A stretch of DNA of 64,000 nt from Protea cynaroides. Its lineage: Eukaryota > Streptophyta > Magnoliopsida > Proteales > Proteaceae. Shown in pieces: positions 60,561-64,000 of this stretch. The notes under the pieces are model-generated. The model was not told the DNA's origin and did no database searches. It saw only the letters and a list, made by a program, of their open reading frames with translations. The position numbers were made by a program, and so were the translations under genes. Location of the stretch: assembly GCA_028583415.1 (NCBI GenBank), contig CM053276.1:121079666-121143665 (forward strand), given 5' to 3'. Positions within the stretch are counted from its first letter, which is position 1; each line of letters opens with the position of its first letter.

Positions 60561-62811
60561 TCTCAACCACTAGTCTCTGCTAATGGCCAACAGAACCGGC
60601 AATCAAATCAACTTTCGGCTGGGTGTAGATGCATTCCATAAGCTGGGAATTCTTTCAGGGAAAAAGAGGGAACAAGGCCGCTAGGATGGGCGGGGCTGAG
60701 ATAGTAACGAGCACAGTGGCTGCGGGAGGTTGGGGAGTTGCTCTTTGTAGAAAACTCAGAATCTCTATGGAAAACTCAGAAGCAAGAGGCGCCTTCATCA
60801 AGACCTCCCGAGTCACCTTCATGCGCTCCAGACTCACCAACTGGTTCTGAGGTTTTTTGCCGGGAATAGTTGCCGCAACATTAAACAGGAGGCTCAACTA
60901 TAGTAAAACCCAGGGAATTTAATGGGTTTGTTAAAAAAATTGTTAAGGGAGAGAAAGAATCAGGTCAGAGTAATCAAAAAGCGATGGAGGTGTCGGAATT
61001 GAGGAACTAGTAGTTGACAGGGAAGACGAACTTATATGTAAGAAGATAGTTGAGTCATTTCGTAATTTTTTATTCGTTGGGTTAAAAGTAAGAGATACAT
61101 AGAAATTAATCACGAAATTAAAGATTAAATAATTTAAAAACAAAATATAAGGGTGGATCAAATTTTCCACAGACCCTTGGAAGACAACCCCATTTAATTG
61201 CAGATCCAGAACAAAGAAGAGGCTAGTCAGTAATCATTACAAATGGAACTCTTCATAAGGAGCAGCTCAATGCTCAACCCATTTGGGTTCGTGTCCTCTC
61301 TCTTATGGATTTCACCTGTTTGTCAAAATTTTCGTTCGTCCATCTTCGGACTATCAAATGACTTGAAAAAGAATCTTTTAATTGGACGGTTGTGATTAAT
61401 GTTGCAAGTCCTCAAACAGGAGATGTCCCAATTAGGAGAGTGAACCTGATTGTAGGGTTCGCAATAATTACGTGTCTTGACCTTCCAACGTAGTACGGTA
61501 AGACCGTAAGGATAACAACTCTTCATACTAAACCAAATAATAATATGAGTGTTGGGTATAAATATCGTCGATTAATGGGAGTGTGACACGTGATCATCAT
61601 TAAAGTTCCCAAGTTATTAAAGGTAATACCATTTTTTTTTCTTCCAAAAGACTGTGTAAAAGACACATCCATCATTAACAGCTAAGTCATATGTAAAACC
61701 GTTTGTCAAAATTTCATATTCTATTCTAAAGGAATGTCCATGACTCACTGCTAATGTAACCACTATGAACCCTATAAATAGTTCCAAAATCCAAGGTTCA
61801 ATCACTTATTTACTTGATATTTACTGTTCGCCTACCCACTCTTACACCTTTACCATGGATTCATTTCCTACCCACTCACTCATTAATTACCAGGTCGGAT
61901 CTTCCTAAGAGTACCGACGTCTCATTCATAATTATTTGTTACTTTTAGTCTTGACTTAAGCATCAGAGTGACCTTAGAGGTATAAGTTAGACCACCCTTG
62001 CCTTGTTTTTGTTTGCAAGTCAATCCCATCACAGAAGACCTAGGCGTGACAACATCGAACTTTTCAACGGAATCCCCCCTCTATCGTAGGGATGATTTTC
62101 CTATAGGTATCAATGGGGAAGAGATCCGATTGCTTTTCTTCATCTTAATTAGGTGAAAGCAATCTTTTTCCTTGACCGAATACTTCAATTTACAAAATGG
62201 AAAATTACTCAGTGAAGAAAGCCATAGTCGTTCAAAGAAGAGGGATTTGGAAGACAAACTATCGGTCGAAGAACAGGGATTTGGACGGGATTTGGGATTT
62301 CTTGTTTCAGCAGCAAATGTGTACCAAATTATGATACTTTTTCACTTATATTTCAAAGTTGCCAATTTTCAGTTTGGACCACCGAATGCATGGACATCCA
62401 CATGGCATCCATCGATGAGATACTTACTACACGTCCCGGTGGCACTTTTAAGTGCCACAGACGAGCTCCCTCCCCCTAGAACCTGCTATATAACTCAACG
62501 GACAAGATCTGTGCCCACATGAAAAAGGACAAGTTTGCCATAAACCGCCAAATTGTTTGGTATGATTTCTCAATGATCAAGCAATTTTTTCCGCCCACTA
62601 ACAATAAATTAAAGGGAAAAATATCAAATGTCAAGTAACCCATGCATTTTTGCAGTAATCACTCCATTGCCATTGAGAATTCTATATCTATATATATGCA
62701 CTTCAGGTTTCCTTTTGTGTATATCAAGTTATTCTAAATCTTCTTTCTCATTTCCATCTCCCACCTTTCTTAGTGTTCTTCAATATTTGTATTTGAACGT
62801 TAGGATCGGCA
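60561..62811. repeat. Upstream segment of MLP copy D, diverged tandem unit
   Basis: 61340-61520 is a diverged match to about 36310-36500 (GACGGTTGTGATTAATG, AGATGTCC..AT). 61905-62190 matches 39930-40210, including CTTGACTTAAGCATCAGAGT and the GGGGAAGAGATCC / GACCGAATACTT wording. From about 62510 it follows the proximal promoter of copies A-C, with TATATCTATATATATGC near 62682 as the TATA region. The two opposite-strand frames at 60629-60897 are not recognisable. Confidence 0.6.
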
Positions 62812-63428
62812 ATGGGTCTTACTGGAAAGTTTACATTTGAAATGGAGATCAAATCCCCTGCAGATAAGTACTTTGATGGTTGGAAAGATATTGGAGCACT
62901 CTTCTCTAAGGCTATTCCTGATGGTATCCATAAGTCTGAAGTGCATGAAGGAGATGGAAGGAGCGTGGGCTCCATCAATTCTTACTGCTTTGTCTTAGGT
63001 AATGAGAACCAATTCAGTTGGATGATCATCTAGGGTATTGAGTTTGAGTACATATAGTCTTTCAAGCAATTATCCTAACGTTGGTTGTCATGTAAGCATT
63101 TTCATTCATGGATCTTACCCAGCTAAACTTTGGTTTTGGCATTTTAACAAACACAGGTGGGAATACAGTTGCATCCATCAAAGCGAAGGCAGAAACCATA
63201 GATGAAGAAAACAAGACAGTCACTTTTTCTGCGTGTGGTGGACATCATGAGGAGTTGTACAGCAAGTACACGTTGAATGTCCAAGTCTTAACAAAGCATG
63301 GCAAGAACCTTGTGAAAGGCACCATAGAATATGAAAAGCTGAATGAGGAGATTCCGGAGCCGATTAACTATTTGGATGTTGCAATAAAGTTCGCAAAGGG
63401 GTTGGACGCCCATCTTCTCCAAGCTTAG
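62812..63428 (+). CDS. MLP: MLP-like (Bet v 1 family) protein, copy D, intact
   Basis: Exons 62812-62998 and 63157-63428, joined by a GT-AG phase-1 intron, predict 152 residues. The start is MGLTGKFTFEMEIKSPADKY; the loop EGDGRSVG at residues 46-53 and the C-terminal AKGLDAHLLQA follow the MLP pattern. Exon 2 and the 3' flank are nearly identical to frameshifted copy A, so these two exchanged sequence recently. The leader (TCTTCTTTCTCATTTCCATC before the ATG) is shared with copy B. The role is presumably the same as copy C, binding of a hydrophobic ligand in the cytosol. AATAAAAG at about 63577 may direct polyadenylation. With A and B broken, C and D are the only complete genes of the array in this window. 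Confidence 0.92.
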
Positions 63429-64000
63429 AACCAAGGAGTTAAACCCTAATGCTTGGGTTATTAGCTTGTGATCGCTGCTTTTGCTTATAGTTGCTTAAGT
63501 CTGTAAGTCATGGTGCTATTGGTTTTCTTACTTCTACTGTTCTACATGTATATGTTTTCTGATGATCTTGCTATTATAATAAAAGAAAAATGATGTACAA
63601 AATTATCGTAGATTCATTTCGTTTCCATTCACTCATTAATTGCCAAGTCGAATCTTCCCCAAAGTACCAACCTCTCACTCATTATTTGTCATAGTCTTGA
63701 GTCCTGACTTAAGCATCAAAGTGACCCTAGAATTATAAGTCAAACCACCTTTGCCCCCATCATTGTCGTTTGTAAATCAGTCCCACTACAAAAGACCTAC
63801 TCGTGGATTCTAATGGCAACACTGAGCTTTTCAATGATGGAGGCTGCGGGAAAGGATGGTTTTCCAGGGATCCATGGGGAAGAGATTCAATTGCTTTCTC
63901 CTCATCTTAGGAGGAAGCATTATTTTTTCTCAACCGAATGCTTAGATTTACAAAAAAAGTAATATTTCAAGAAGATCCCCAAAACATGGACATACTCATG
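63429..64000. repeat. 3' flank of copy D, near-identical to the flank of copy A
   Basis: The 3' UTR, the Gypsy-LTR-like phrase CTGACTTAAGCATCAAAGTG (about 63706) and the stretch up to the window edge match 39689-40262 with only scattered differences. The array therefore probably continues beyond 64000. Confidence 0.85.

Noticed and set aside
60629..60897. Overlapping 73- and 80-codon frames on opposite strands
   Set aside because: Neither has a recognisable family, splice context or upstream signals that I can defend.

Overview
This is a nuclear genomic window from a flowering plant, very probably a eudicot. The evidence is spliced genes with GT-AG introns (and one AT-AC intron), plant-specific families (xyloglucan endotransglucosylase, CBP60 calmodulin-binding protein, major-latex-protein-like Bet v 1 proteins), AT-rich intergenic DNA, and many plant-type transposons: hAT and MULE-like miniature elements, a CACTA element, LTR pieces and a LINE fragment. 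I cannot name the species.

Layout. 1-642: 3' end of a decayed XTH gene. 2075-2737: a hAT-like element. 3530-10836 (+): NOP58, the box C/D snoRNP core protein, with eight coding exons and a large fifth coding intron that holds two repeats. 10837-17102: no gene; a probable solo LTR fills 14383-16473. 17103-21906 (-): a plastid-targeted NAD(P)-binding Rossmann protein with nine exons; one of its introns is a 96-base AT-AC (U12-type) intron. 24725-33487 (-): a CBP60 transcription regulator with eight coding exons and long introns that carry a LINE remnant and a small hAT MITE.

34809-64000 is a repeat-built tandem array of MLP-like genes: copy A (39099, 2-base insertion, frameshifted), copy B (45619, cut off at codon 32 by a CACTA element), copy C (57168, intact) and copy D (62812, intact). 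The segments upstream of A and C are long paralogous duplicates. The C-side segment has gained a 2.5-kb solo LTR and a 1.4-kb MULE-like element, each with a target-site duplication and each with its empty site still readable on the A side. Copy A looks mosaic: its upstream flank is C-like, while its exon 2 and 3' flank are nearly identical to D.

The housekeeping genes (NOP58, the Rossmann protein, CBP60) have no evident functional link; they are ordinary neighbours. The most distinctive items are the U12-type intron, the mosaic birth-and-death MLP array, and the palindromic minisatellite inside the solo LTR. I found no CRISPR, tRNA or rRNA gene and no wholly new gene system. Splice sites were chosen by reading frame, splice consensus and remembered family sequences; no alignment could be run.
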